Assembly (NCBI GenBank): GCA_035653595.1
Contig: DASRBO010000115.1
Location: 1 to 33,104, forward strand
DNA from: DASRBO01 sp035653595
GTDB lineage: Bacteria; Actinomycetota; Acidimicrobiia; Acidimicrobiales; JAJPHE01
Direction: 5' to 3'
Length of the DNA stretch: 33,104 nt
In this document: positions 6,156 to 12,395 of the stretch, one piece after another
Numbering within the stretch: position 1 is the first letter of the stretch
Layout of the letters: every line of letters begins with the position of its first letter
Made by a program: the position numbers and the translations under genes
Notes under the pieces: model-generated
Database searches by the model: none
Told to the model about the DNA's origin: nothing
Seen by the model: only the letters and a program-made list of their open reading frames with translations

Positions 6156-7775
6156 GTGAGGAAGATCGGTAGGCGGCTGAGCGCGTTGGCGCTCGGGGTG
6201 GGCGTGGCACTGGCGCTGGCCCCGGTCGCCCGGGCGGCCTCGTGGCGGTCGCCGGCGGTCACGTTCCAACCGGTGGGCACCAGCGTGCTGAGCGCCCAGG
6301 GGGTGGGCTCGTACCGGGGAAGCCTCACCGTCACCGACCAGGCCGGGGGCCTGTCCCTGGTGAACCGGGTCGGCTTCCAGGACTACCTCGACGGCCTGTC
6401 GGAGATGCCGCCGACCTGGCCCACCGCCGCCCTCGAGGCCCAGGCGATCGCCGCCAGGACCTATGCCCTGTGGGAGATCCTCTCCCACCCCGATACCGCT
6501 GCCACCGCCGCCCAGATCTGCGCCACCGACTCCTGCCAGGTGTACCGGGGCATGGCCCGCGAGCAGGAACCGGGCAACGCCGCCTGGGCAGCGGCGGTGC
6601 AGGCCACCGACTCCGAGGTCCTTCTCTACCGCGACCGGGTGATCGAGGCCCTCTACGGCTCGAGCGACGGCGGCCGGACGTCTTACGGAGGGGTGCCCTG
6701 GCTGCCATCGGTGCCGGACCCGGACGACTCGCTCAGTCCGCTGGACCGCTGGAGCTGGCAGGCCCCGCTGTCCAGCTTCGGCCCTGCCCTCGGCATTCCC
6801 GCCGGTTCGACCCTGACCGGTCTGAGCAGCGTCGGGTCGGAGGTCGTCCTGTCGCTGGAGGCGGGCGACGGCTCCAGCTCCTCCGAGGAGCTGTCCGGGG
6901 CCAGCTTCCATCAGCTCCTCAACGCCTCCATGGCGGCACCGAGCGGTCTGCCCCTGCCCCTACCGAGCCTCAACTTCACCGTGTCGACCGCCGGCACCAC
7001 CGTGACGGTGAGTGGGGCCGGCTTCGGCCACGGCCTGGGGATGAGCCAGTACGGGGCGCTGGGCAAGGCCCTGAGGGGCATGGACGCCGCCTCGATACTG
7101 GCCAGCTACTACGGCGGGCTGCGCCCGAGCCGGCTCCCGCCCGGGCAGGCCCCGGCGAGCATCCGGGTCGGCCTGGCCGACGGACTGTCCTCAGCCACCA
7201 TCGGCTCGTCCGGCACCTTCCGGGTTCTGGACTCGGCCGGACATCCGCTGGCCGTGCTCGGGGCGGGGTGGTGGAGGGTCACGCCCGTCGCCGGCGGGGT
7301 GGCGGTGTCGCCTCCCGCGCCCTATGACTCGGCCCTCACCGTCACCCCGGTGTCGGTCGTGCCGGGGACCCTACGACTGTCGCTCAACCTGCCGGCGGTG
7401 GTCAGCCTCACGGTGAAGGAGGGGACCGACGGCCCGCTGGCGGTGCCGGCACGGCTGCTGGGGGCGGGCACCGTCGACCTCCCCCTGCCGCCGGGACCCC
7501 GCCGTGGCGAATACCAGGTCACCATCCAGGCCGACGCGGGTGGCGGCCGCACCGCCATCGTTCCGGTATCGACCTGGGTGGGCCCGCCAGCCTCCGCACC
7601 CCATCAGATCGCTCTCCCCCGTCCGGCGCCCACCCAGCACAGGACGGTGCCGGCGGGCCCAGGACTGGCCGCTCTCCTGCTCCTGCTCATAAACGCGGCG
7701 GTGATCGCCACTCGGACGACCGGGGTCAGGCTGTGGGCCCCGGCCGGCCTGCGGATTAGCCCGGCTCAGGACTGA
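6156..7775 (+). CDS. SpoIID/LytB-domain secreted protein
   Basis: A 539-residue exported protein. Residues 1-28 form a Sec signal peptide (basic start, hydrophobic core, ARA cleavage site). The SpoIID/LytB domain shows the EMPPTWPTAALEAQAIAARTYAL segment at about 83-105, a Ser/Asp/Gly motif SSDGGRT, and the late GFGHGLGMSQYGA segment with IL-x-x-YYGG after it. In sporulating Firmicutes SpoIID is a lytic transglycosylase that trims peptidoglycan; non-sporulating actinobacteria carry homologues, presumably for wall remodelling. A hydrophobic helix near residues 502-519 could anchor the C-terminus. GTG 6156 has GGGGAG upstream. It overlaps the convergent CopD-like gene by 10 nt. Confidence 0.85.
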   Translation: MRKIGRRLSALALGVGVALALAPVARAASWRSPAVTFQPVGTSVLSAQGVGSYRGSLTVTDQAGGLSLVNRVGFQDYLDGLSEMPPTWPTAALEAQAIAARTYALWEILSHPDTAATAAQICATDSCQVYRGMAREQEPGNAAWAAAVQATDSEVLLYRDRVIEALYGSSDGGRTSYGGVPWLPSVPDPDDSLSPLDRWSWQAPLSSFGPALGIPAGSTLTGLSSVGSEVVLSLEAGDGSSSSEELSGASFHQLLNASMAAPSGLPLPLPSLNFTVSTAGTTVTVSGAGFGHGLGMSQYGALGKALRGMDAASILASYYGGLRPSRLPPGQAPASIRVGLADGLSSATIGSSGTFRVLDSAGHPLAVLGAGWWRVTPVAGGVAVSPPAPYDSALTVTPVSVVPGTLRLSLNLPAVVSLTVKEGTDGPLAVPARLLGAGTVDLPLPPGPRRGEYQVTIQADAGGGRTAIVPVSTWVGPPASAPHQIALPRPAPTQHRTVPAGPGLAALLLLLINAAVIATRTTGVRLWAPAGLRISPAQD

Positions 7776-8173
7776 CCGAGCAGCACGCCTAGGAACAGGG
7801 CCCCCAGGGCGGAGAGACCGGCCAGCGCCCCCCAGAGCGCCAGGGCGCGGCGGGACCGGGCCCGGGAGTGGACTGCGGCGGACAGACCGGAGAGGGCCAC
7901 CACGCCCAGCTTGACCCACAGGGTCGCCTTGAGCGCCGAGGACTTGTGGGCCACGTCGATGGTGATCATGTTCCAGACCCCGGTACCCACCAGCAGGATG
8001 AGCGCCGGCCATGCCAACCGGGCGAAGGCCCTGGCCACGGCGGCGGGAGCGTCGGCAGACACCCGACGCAGCGACGGCACCAGGCCGCCCAGGGTCACCT
8101 GACCCCCGGCCCACACCGCTGCTCCGAGGACGTGGAGGAACAGCCGCAGGGTGCTCCAGTCCGGACTCAGCAA
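7766..8173 (-). CDS. CopD/DUF2269-like four-helix integral membrane protein
   Basis: A 135-residue protein with four predicted membrane helices, roughly at 8-30, 47-68, 82-100 and 108-132. The first helix contains LRLFLHVLGAAVWAGGQV, the His/Trp/Gly pattern typical of CopD-like membrane domains and related heme-linked or copper-related proteins. This suggests a small redox or metal-related inner-membrane protein, but no partner gene such as CopC is adjacent, so the function is unproven. The start is TTG 8173, with GGAGG about 12 nt upstream; no better start keeps the first helix intact. The HU terminator-like hairpin lies just upstream, so it is probably a separate transcript. Confidence 0.7.
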   Translation of the reverse strand: MLSPDWSTLRLFLHVLGAAVWAGGQVTLGGLVPSLRRVSADAPAAVARAFARLAWPALILLVGTGVWNMITIDVAHKSSALKATLWVKLGVVALSGLSAAVHSRARSRRALALWGALAGLSALGALFLGVLLGQS

Positions 8174-8257
8174 ACGGCGCGAACCTCCGGGTGGGGACGG
8201 GGTTGCCGGCTCCCCTCACCGGTTCGCCACGGTCCCGATGCGGGCGACCCGGCGGAC

Positions 8258-8287
8258 GGACGGGGCCGGAGGGAGCCGGCCCCGTCC
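8258..8287 (-). terminator. Strong GC hairpin after the HU gene
   Basis: A perfect 12-bp inverted repeat (GGACGGGGCCGG and its complement) encloses a 6-nt loop, 26 nt beyond the HU stop codon. No U-tract follows on the minus strand. It is therefore a U-less terminator or an mRNA 3'-end stabiliser, a common form in high-GC actinobacteria. Confidence 0.6.
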
Positions 8288-8312
8288 TGTCGGCCCAGGG
8301 GAGGAGGCGGAC

Positions 8313-8771
8313 CTAGCGGCGCCTGGCCGGGGCCTTGCGGGCCGGGGCCTTCTTGGCGGTGCGGCTGGTGGTGCGGCCGGTGGCGCGGGTCGTCGTGCTG
8401 CGGGGCGCGGCGGCCTTGCGGGCCGGTGCCTTCTTGGCCACCGCCTTGGGCGCCTCCAGAGGCCAGACGCCTCGGGCCAGCTTGGGCGCCTGCCCGGGCG
8501 ACATCACCGCGTCCTTGAAGGCCTTCATCGGGGTGATGCGGGCCTTCTTGGACGCCTTGATCTTGATCGGCTCGCCCGTGGCCGGGTTGCGGCCCATGCG
8601 GGCGGCCCGCTCCACCTTGGCGAACTTGGCGAAGCCGCTGATCGAGACTGGCTCGCCCTTGGACACCACCGCGGTGATCACCTCGGTGAAGCCCCTCAGC
8701 GTCTCGTCGACCTGGCGGGTTTCCACTCCGGTGTGGGCCGAAATGGCCTTGACCAGATCACGTCGGTTCAT
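8313..8771 (-). CDS. hup: HU-family nucleoid protein with basic Ala/Lys/Arg tail (HupB-like)
   Basis: A 152-residue histone-like protein. Residues 1-90 are a complete HU/IHF domain: NRRDLVKAISAHTGV helices, the ISGFAKF core, and the DNA-binding arm with the ARMGRNPATGEPIKIKASK motif and its intercalating Pro. Residues 105-152 form a disordered basic tail with repeated AKKAPARKA units, as in mycobacterial HupB and Streptomyces HupS, which compacts DNA. ATG 8771 has AGGAGGAG about 8 nt upstream. A strong hairpin follows the stop. It is probably monocistronic and highly expressed. Confidence 0.95.
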   Translation of the reverse strand: MNRRDLVKAISAHTGVETRQVDETLRGFTEVITAVVSKGEPVSISGFAKFAKVERAARMGRNPATGEPIKIKASKKARITPMKAFKDAVMSPGQAPKLARGVWPLEAPKAVAKKAPARKAAAPRSTTTRATGRTTSRTAKKAPARKAPARRR

Positions 8772-8811
8772 GAATGACTCTCCTCCTGGGTGCGACTGCC
8801 GGCCTCATTGT

Positions 8812-8848
8812 GGTCGGCGCCCGACCGGAAAACGCGGATACCCCGCGT
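8812..8848 (-). promoter_or_regulatory. Two palindromes in the HU leader/promoter region
   Basis: The HU upstream region holds GGTCGG-CGC-CCGACC (8812-8826) and ACGCGG-ATACC-CCGCGT (8832-8848), both perfect inverted repeats. The second includes TATCCG on the minus strand, a possible weak -10. They could be operators or 5'-UTR structures. No clear -35/-10 pair was found; the rest of 8849-8943 shows nothing recognisable. Confidence 0.35.
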
Positions 8849-8943
8849 CCCAGGCTGGTTTTTCGCCCTCGATCCCGGTTCTCTACCCTCGGGGGGCCAT
8901 CTGACCGCCCGATTTTCCGGCCCTCTGGGCGTCGACCGCGGCG

Positions 8944-9825
8944 TCAGTCGGGCTCGCGCAACTCCGGTCCGTCCCGCCAGTGCGGCTCCGGACCCTCTGG
9001 GCGCAGTGGTCGGATGAGGGCCTCCTGGGCCACCGAAACGACCAGATCACCGTCCCTGGTGTGCATGGTCCCCCTGACCAGACCCCGCGCTCCGTAGTTG
9101 GCCACGGCCTGCAGATCGTAAAGAAGCCACTGGTCGGCCCGGGCGGGGCGGTGGAACCACACGGCGTGATCGAGGCTGGCGCCCATCGTCCGCTCCCACG
9201 ATCCGCCGTCAGCCCGGGGCACGCGGGCGGCCATCACCACGCCCATGTCCGACATGAAGGTGATGACACAGGCGTGCACCGCCGGATCGTCCGGAATCTC
9301 TCCGGTGGCCCGCAGCCACACCCTGCGGGTGGAGCGATAGGTGCCGTCCGCCTGGCGGGGCGTCGGGCCCAGCTCCCGCACGTCGATGTGGCGCATCGAG
9401 CGCAGGCGCCTGAACCCGGACACGGCCGGCCAGGCCGAGGGGTCGCCGGCGTCGGGGGCGATCGGGAGCTGGTACCGGTAGCCGTCCTCGGAGCGGTGGA
9501 ACGAGGCGGTCAGCACGAAGATCTCCTCCCCCTCCTGGTCCGCCCGGACGGTGCGAGTGGTGAAGGAGCGCCCGTCGCGGGCCCGTTCCACCTGATAGTC
9601 GATCGGGACGCCCGGCCGCCCCGGGCGCATGAAATAGGCGTGCAACGAGTGGGGCAGGTGGTCGGGACGGACGGTCGTCTTCGCCGCCCACAGGGCCTGG
9701 CCGGCCACCAGTCCGCCGAAGACGCGGGCCCCCGGCCACTCATCGGTCTGTCCCCGCAGGACGTCGTCGCCCAGATCGTCCAGGGCCAGCAGCTCGAGCA
9801 GGGGGGCGACGTCGGGACCGGCCAC
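8944..9825 (-). CDS. tesB: Acyl-CoA thioesterase II (TesB family)
   Basis: About 293 residues of the double-hotdog TesB family, which hydrolyses acyl-CoA to free acid and CoA. The N-terminal hotdog has FGGLVAGQALWAA and SLHAYFMRPGRPGVPIDYQVERARDGRSF-type segments. The C-terminal hotdog has the ASLDHAVWFHRPARADQWLLYD segment, where the Asp in LDHA is the usual catalytic Asp, followed by GARGLVRGTMHTRDG. The much longer upstream frame is an artefact overlapping the divergent gene. GTG 9825 is preferred because TAGTGT lies 8 nt upstream; GTG 9837 is the alternative and would overlap that element. It could serve fatty-acid or steroid side-chain breakdown. Confidence 0.9.
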   Translation of the reverse strand: MAGPDVAPLLELLALDDLGDDVLRGQTDEWPGARVFGGLVAGQALWAAKTTVRPDHLPHSLHAYFMRPGRPGVPIDYQVERARDGRSFTTRTVRADQEGEEIFVLTASFHRSEDGYRYQLPIAPDAGDPSAWPAVSGFRRLRSMRHIDVRELGPTPRQADGTYRSTRRVWLRATGEIPDDPAVHACVITFMSDMGVVMAARVPRADGGSWERTMGASLDHAVWFHRPARADQWLLYDLQAVANYGARGLVRGTMHTRDGDLVVSVAQEALIRPLRPEGPEPHWRDGPELREPD

Positions 9826-9833
9826 GGCGTCGG

Positions 9834-9839
9834 ACACTA
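9834..9839 (-). promoter_or_regulatory. Candidate -10 element (leaderless) of tesB
   Basis: On the minus strand TAGTGT is followed by 8 nt and GTG 9825. A palindrome CGGCGG-CGAAAA-CCGCCG (9854-9871) lies just upstream, between the two divergent genes, and could be a regulator site. Confidence 0.45.
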
Positions 9840-9888
9840 CGGGTCGTCCACCCCGGCGGCGAAAACCGCCGCGTGCGAAGATGCCGCC

Positions 9889-10890
9889 GTGCCCCGACTG
9901 ACCGCTGCTGATGAGCAGTTCGTCCACCAGTTGCCCGAGCCGCTCCCCAACGTGGCCGTGCACCACGAGCACTGGCGGGAGAGCTACTTCTTCGTCCTCC
10001 ACCCGCCCACCGGGGAGGGCGACGTGGTCATCCTCACGATGGCGCATTTCCCCGCCCGGGGGGAGATGGACGCCCTGCAGCTGGGCCGGGTCGACGGCCA
10101 GTTCTTCTACGGGCGCCACCAGCGGCCCTACGGGGACGATCCCCACACCACCGTGGTCGGCCCGGCCAGCGTCGAGATCGAGCGGCCGTACCGGTCGGTG
10201 CACCTCAAGGTGAGCGAGGACCCCGCTGCCCCGGTGTCCCTCGACCTCAGATTCGAGGCCCGCACCCAGCCCTACGGGCTGCGGCGGGGCACCATGAAGC
10301 GGGCCGACGAGATCATCTGGGACCAGTCCCACATGATCCAGTCCGGCTTCTACTCGGGCACCTACACCAGGGGCGGCACCACCGTGGAGGTTGACCGCTG
10401 GTGGGGACAGCGGGACCACTCGTGGGGGATCCGCGACCACGCCCGCTGCCCGATGTGGATGTGGCTGGCCATCCAGCTGCCCGACGGGATGCTCGGCGTA
10501 TGGCACTGGGAGTACGCCAACGGCGCCCGGGTCTACACCGACGGGTGCTTCGCCCCCGCCGACGGGGGCGAGCCGGTGGCGGTGGTCGACTTCGATCACG
10601 AGCTCACCTGGACCGACGCCGACGGCAAGCCGGTCTCCTACGAAAGGGACGGCACCGAGGTCCGGGGCCTCGCCGGCACGGTGAACTTCGTTCTGGCCGA
10701 CGGGAGCGCGATCAGCGTGGAAGGTGAGGGCACCTGGGCCATCCCCTACGGCCCGGTCGGCGGCGGACAGCACCTGATGAAGGTCCACACCAGCGACGGC
10801 CGGTCGGGCAGCGCCATCTACGAGCTGACCGGGGCCCACCACCACCGCTACTTCCCGATCGCCCGGGCGGAGCGGCTGCCGCCCGGTTGA
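9889..10890 (+). CDS. CrtC/AttH-like lipocalin-fold protein (DUF7064/7065-like), function unknown
   Basis: A 333-residue soluble protein with no signal peptide. Its hallmark is a Trp/His-rich centre: YTRGGTTVEVDRWWGQRDHSWGIRD, then MWMWLAIQLPDG and GVWHWEYANGARVYTDG. This pattern occurs in actinobacterial proteins distantly related to hydroxyneurosporene synthase (CrtC) and AttH, built as two lipocalin-like barrels and often near lipid or steroid genes. I am fairly sure of the family type but not of the number or function. GTG 9889 (VPRLTAADEQ) is chosen because upstream sequence is the divergent tesB promoter region. The neighbouring thioesterase suggests a hydrophobic or acyl-CoA-related role. 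Confidence 0.7.
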   Translation: MPRLTAADEQFVHQLPEPLPNVAVHHEHWRESYFFVLHPPTGEGDVVILTMAHFPARGEMDALQLGRVDGQFFYGRHQRPYGDDPHTTVVGPASVEIERPYRSVHLKVSEDPAAPVSLDLRFEARTQPYGLRRGTMKRADEIIWDQSHMIQSGFYSGTYTRGGTTVEVDRWWGQRDHSWGIRDHARCPMWMWLAIQLPDGMLGVWHWEYANGARVYTDGCFAPADGGEPVAVVDFDHELTWTDADGKPVSYERDGTEVRGLAGTVNFVLADGSAISVEGEGTWAIPYGPVGGGQHLMKVHTSDGRSGSAIYELTGAHHHRYFPIARAERLPPG

Positions 10891-10895
10891 GGCGC

Positions 10896-11075
10896 TCAGC
10901 CCCCGTCGACGGTGGCGTCGGTATAGCGCCCGCACCGCCGGCAGAAGGCGAGCAGGCTGGAGGGGGGATCGGCCGGATGCACCAGGCCCCCGCAGGCGCC
11001 GCAGCGGTAGATCGTCGGGGACTGGACCCGGTCGTCGACGGCGCGGCGGACGGGCTCGTCCGCCACTGCGCTCAT
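10896..11075 (-). CDS. Small zinc-ribbon protein (59 aa)
   Basis: A 59-residue protein too short for most ORF lists. Residues 22-48 form a zinc ribbon: CGAC at 25-28 and CRRC at 45-48, with 16 residues between the pairs and a Pro-rich loop. The N-terminal 20 residues are charged and probably flexible. ATG 11075 is the only good start and the stop is TGA 10898-10896, just past the stop of the convergent CrtC/AttH-like gene. The C-x2-C-x16-C-x2-C layout matches RNA-polymerase-type or rubredoxin-like ribbons, which bind nucleic acids or act as protein adaptors. Coding status rests on the paired Cys motifs, the compact gene spacing and lack of another gene here. Confidence 0.6.
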   Translation of the reverse strand: MSAVADEPVRRAVDDRVQSPTIYRCGACGGLVHPADPPSSLLAFCRRCGRYTDATVDGG

Positions 11076-11170
11076 TCGCCGACCGCCGGTAGCCGCATCA
11101 CATGATGATCGGTCAAAACCACCCCGTTGCGCCAGCCGTCGGGCCCCCCCTCCCCGCCGGGTAGGCGAGC

Positions 11171-11989
11171 GTGGCCCAGGAGCTCCAGGTCGTCTCCGAC
11201 GCCTCCGACCCCCGTCTGGCGCCGTTTCGCCATCTGAACGAGCCGTCTCTGCGGGACAGGATCGAGGCCGCCGAGGGCATATTCATCGCCGAGGGGCCCG
11301 GCGTGGTGGCCGATCTGGTGGGGTCCCGGTTCCGGGTGCGCTCGGTGCTGTTGGACTCCCGCCGGCGACACGAGCTCCAGGATGTGCTCGATCGGATCGA
11401 CGCCCCGATCCTGGTCGCGTCGGGCCCCGTCATCGAGGGGGTGGCCGGCTTCCCGTTCCACCGAGGCGTGCTGGCCGCCGTCGACCGCGGGCCCGGGCTC
11501 GAGCCCGACCAGGTCGTCGCCGGCGTCAGTACGGTGGTCGTCGCCGAGGCCCTCAACGACCACGAGAACCTGGGCGCCCTGTTCCGCAATGCCAGGGCGC
11601 TGGGGGCCGGAGCCGTCCTGCTCTGCCCCCGTTGCGCCGACCCCCTCTACCGCCGCTCGGTGAGGGTGTCCATGGGGGCGGTGCTCCACCTGCCGTATGC
11701 CCGCTTGGCGCACTGGCCCGCCGGCCTCGGCCGACTGCGCGGCGACGGCTTCACGGTCCTGGCCCTCACCCCCGACCCCGCCGCCGGGTCCCTCGAGGCG
11801 TTGTCCCTGGCCCCCGGGGAACGGGTCGCCTTGGTGGTGGGAGCGGAGGGCCCCGGCCTCACCCCGGCCGCCCTGGGGCAGGCCGACCGGCTGGTGCGGA
11901 TACCGATGAGCGGGGGAACGGACTCACTCAACGTGTCCACCGCCGCCGCCATCGCCCTGTACCGCCTGGACGGGATCCGCCGTGAATGA
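11171..11989 (+). CDS. SpoU/TrmH-family RNA 2'-O-methyltransferase
   Basis: A 272-residue SPOUT enzyme that methylates a ribose 2'-OH in tRNA or rRNA using S-adenosylmethionine. The N-terminal 100 residues are the RNA-binding, L30e-like substrate domain (FIAEGPGVVADLV). The trefoil-knot domain shows motif 1 in ALNDHENLGALFRNARALG, with the conserved Asn and Arg, motif 2 in ALVVGAEGPGLT, and motif 3 in RIPMSGGTDSLNVSTAAAIALY. The target nucleotide cannot be told from sequence alone. GTG 11171 has no obvious ribosome-binding site. The stop overlaps the next gene by 8 nt, so the two are probably one transcript. Confidence 0.9.
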   Translation: MAQELQVVSDASDPRLAPFRHLNEPSLRDRIEAAEGIFIAEGPGVVADLVGSRFRVRSVLLDSRRRHELQDVLDRIDAPILVASGPVIEGVAGFPFHRGVLAAVDRGPGLEPDQVVAGVSTVVVAEALNDHENLGALFRNARALGAGAVLLCPRCADPLYRRSVRVSMGAVLHLPYARLAHWPAGLGRLRGDGFTVLALTPDPAAGSLEALSLAPGERVALVVGAEGPGLTPAALGQADRLVRIPMSGGTDSLNVSTAAAIALYRLDGIRRE

Positions 11990-12251
11990 CCGCGCCGACC
12001 GGGTGGTCCGGGGCCGCCAGGTCCTGGTGGGCCGGCGCCTCGTCCGGGTCGGCGACCGGGTCGGCGTCGCCGGGCTAAGGGGCACCTTCATATTCCGGGG
12101 TCTGGTCACCAACCGCGGCACCGGCCAGCGCTGGGCGGACCTGTACGGGGGGACCCCGGGCCGGGAGCGGGCCCGGTCGGTGGACCCGGAGCGGCTCAAG
12201 CCCCTGCCCCGGCCCAAGGGAGGCCGGCAGCTGAGCTTGGACCCCGAGTAG
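11982..12251 (+). CDS. Small basic conserved protein of unknown function
   Basis: An 89-residue protein that starts at GTG 11982 inside the methyltransferase end and is likely translationally coupled. It is strongly basic (about 18 Arg/Lys). It has a beta-rich central pattern with RVGVAGLRGTFIFRGLV and GQRWADLYGGTPG, then an RSVDPERLKPLPRP tail. It resembles small SH3-like proteins found in actinobacteria, but I cannot name a family. Overlap with an RNA-modifying enzyme and the basic charge make an RNA- or ribosome-linked role possible; this is inference. Good codon bias and the overlap support it being real. Confidence 0.6.
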   Translation: MNDRADRVVRGRQVLVGRRLVRVGDRVGVAGLRGTFIFRGLVTNRGTGQRWADLYGGTPGRERARSVDPERLKPLPRPKGGRQLSLDPE

Positions 12252-12280
12252 GGACCCGGGACCGGCCCGCGGGGCCCGAC

Positions 12281-12313
12281 TTCACAGGCGGGCAGGGATC
12301 CACAAGTATGTGG
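12281..12313 (+). promoter_or_regulatory. Candidate promoter and palindrome of the Liv operon
   Basis: TTCACA (12281-12286) and AAGTAT (12304-12309) are spaced by 17 nt and form a plausible sigma-70-type pair. A 14-bp perfect inverted repeat CCACA-AGTA-TGTGG (12300-12313) overlaps the -10 and could be an operator. The remaining 80-nt leader ends in AAGGGGG, 5 nt before ATG 12396. Confidence 0.45.
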
Positions 12314-12395
12314 CGAAAGTCACAACGAGGCCGCCAGTGACGCTGGGGAGCGCCGCCCTCCCCGGTCGTCGCCGACTCGGCGCAAGGGGGACCCA

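Noticed and set aside
9826..10935. 5' extension of the tesB frame over the divergent gene
   Set aside because: Homology begins at the TesB N-terminus (LLELLALDDL); the extension is antisense noise.
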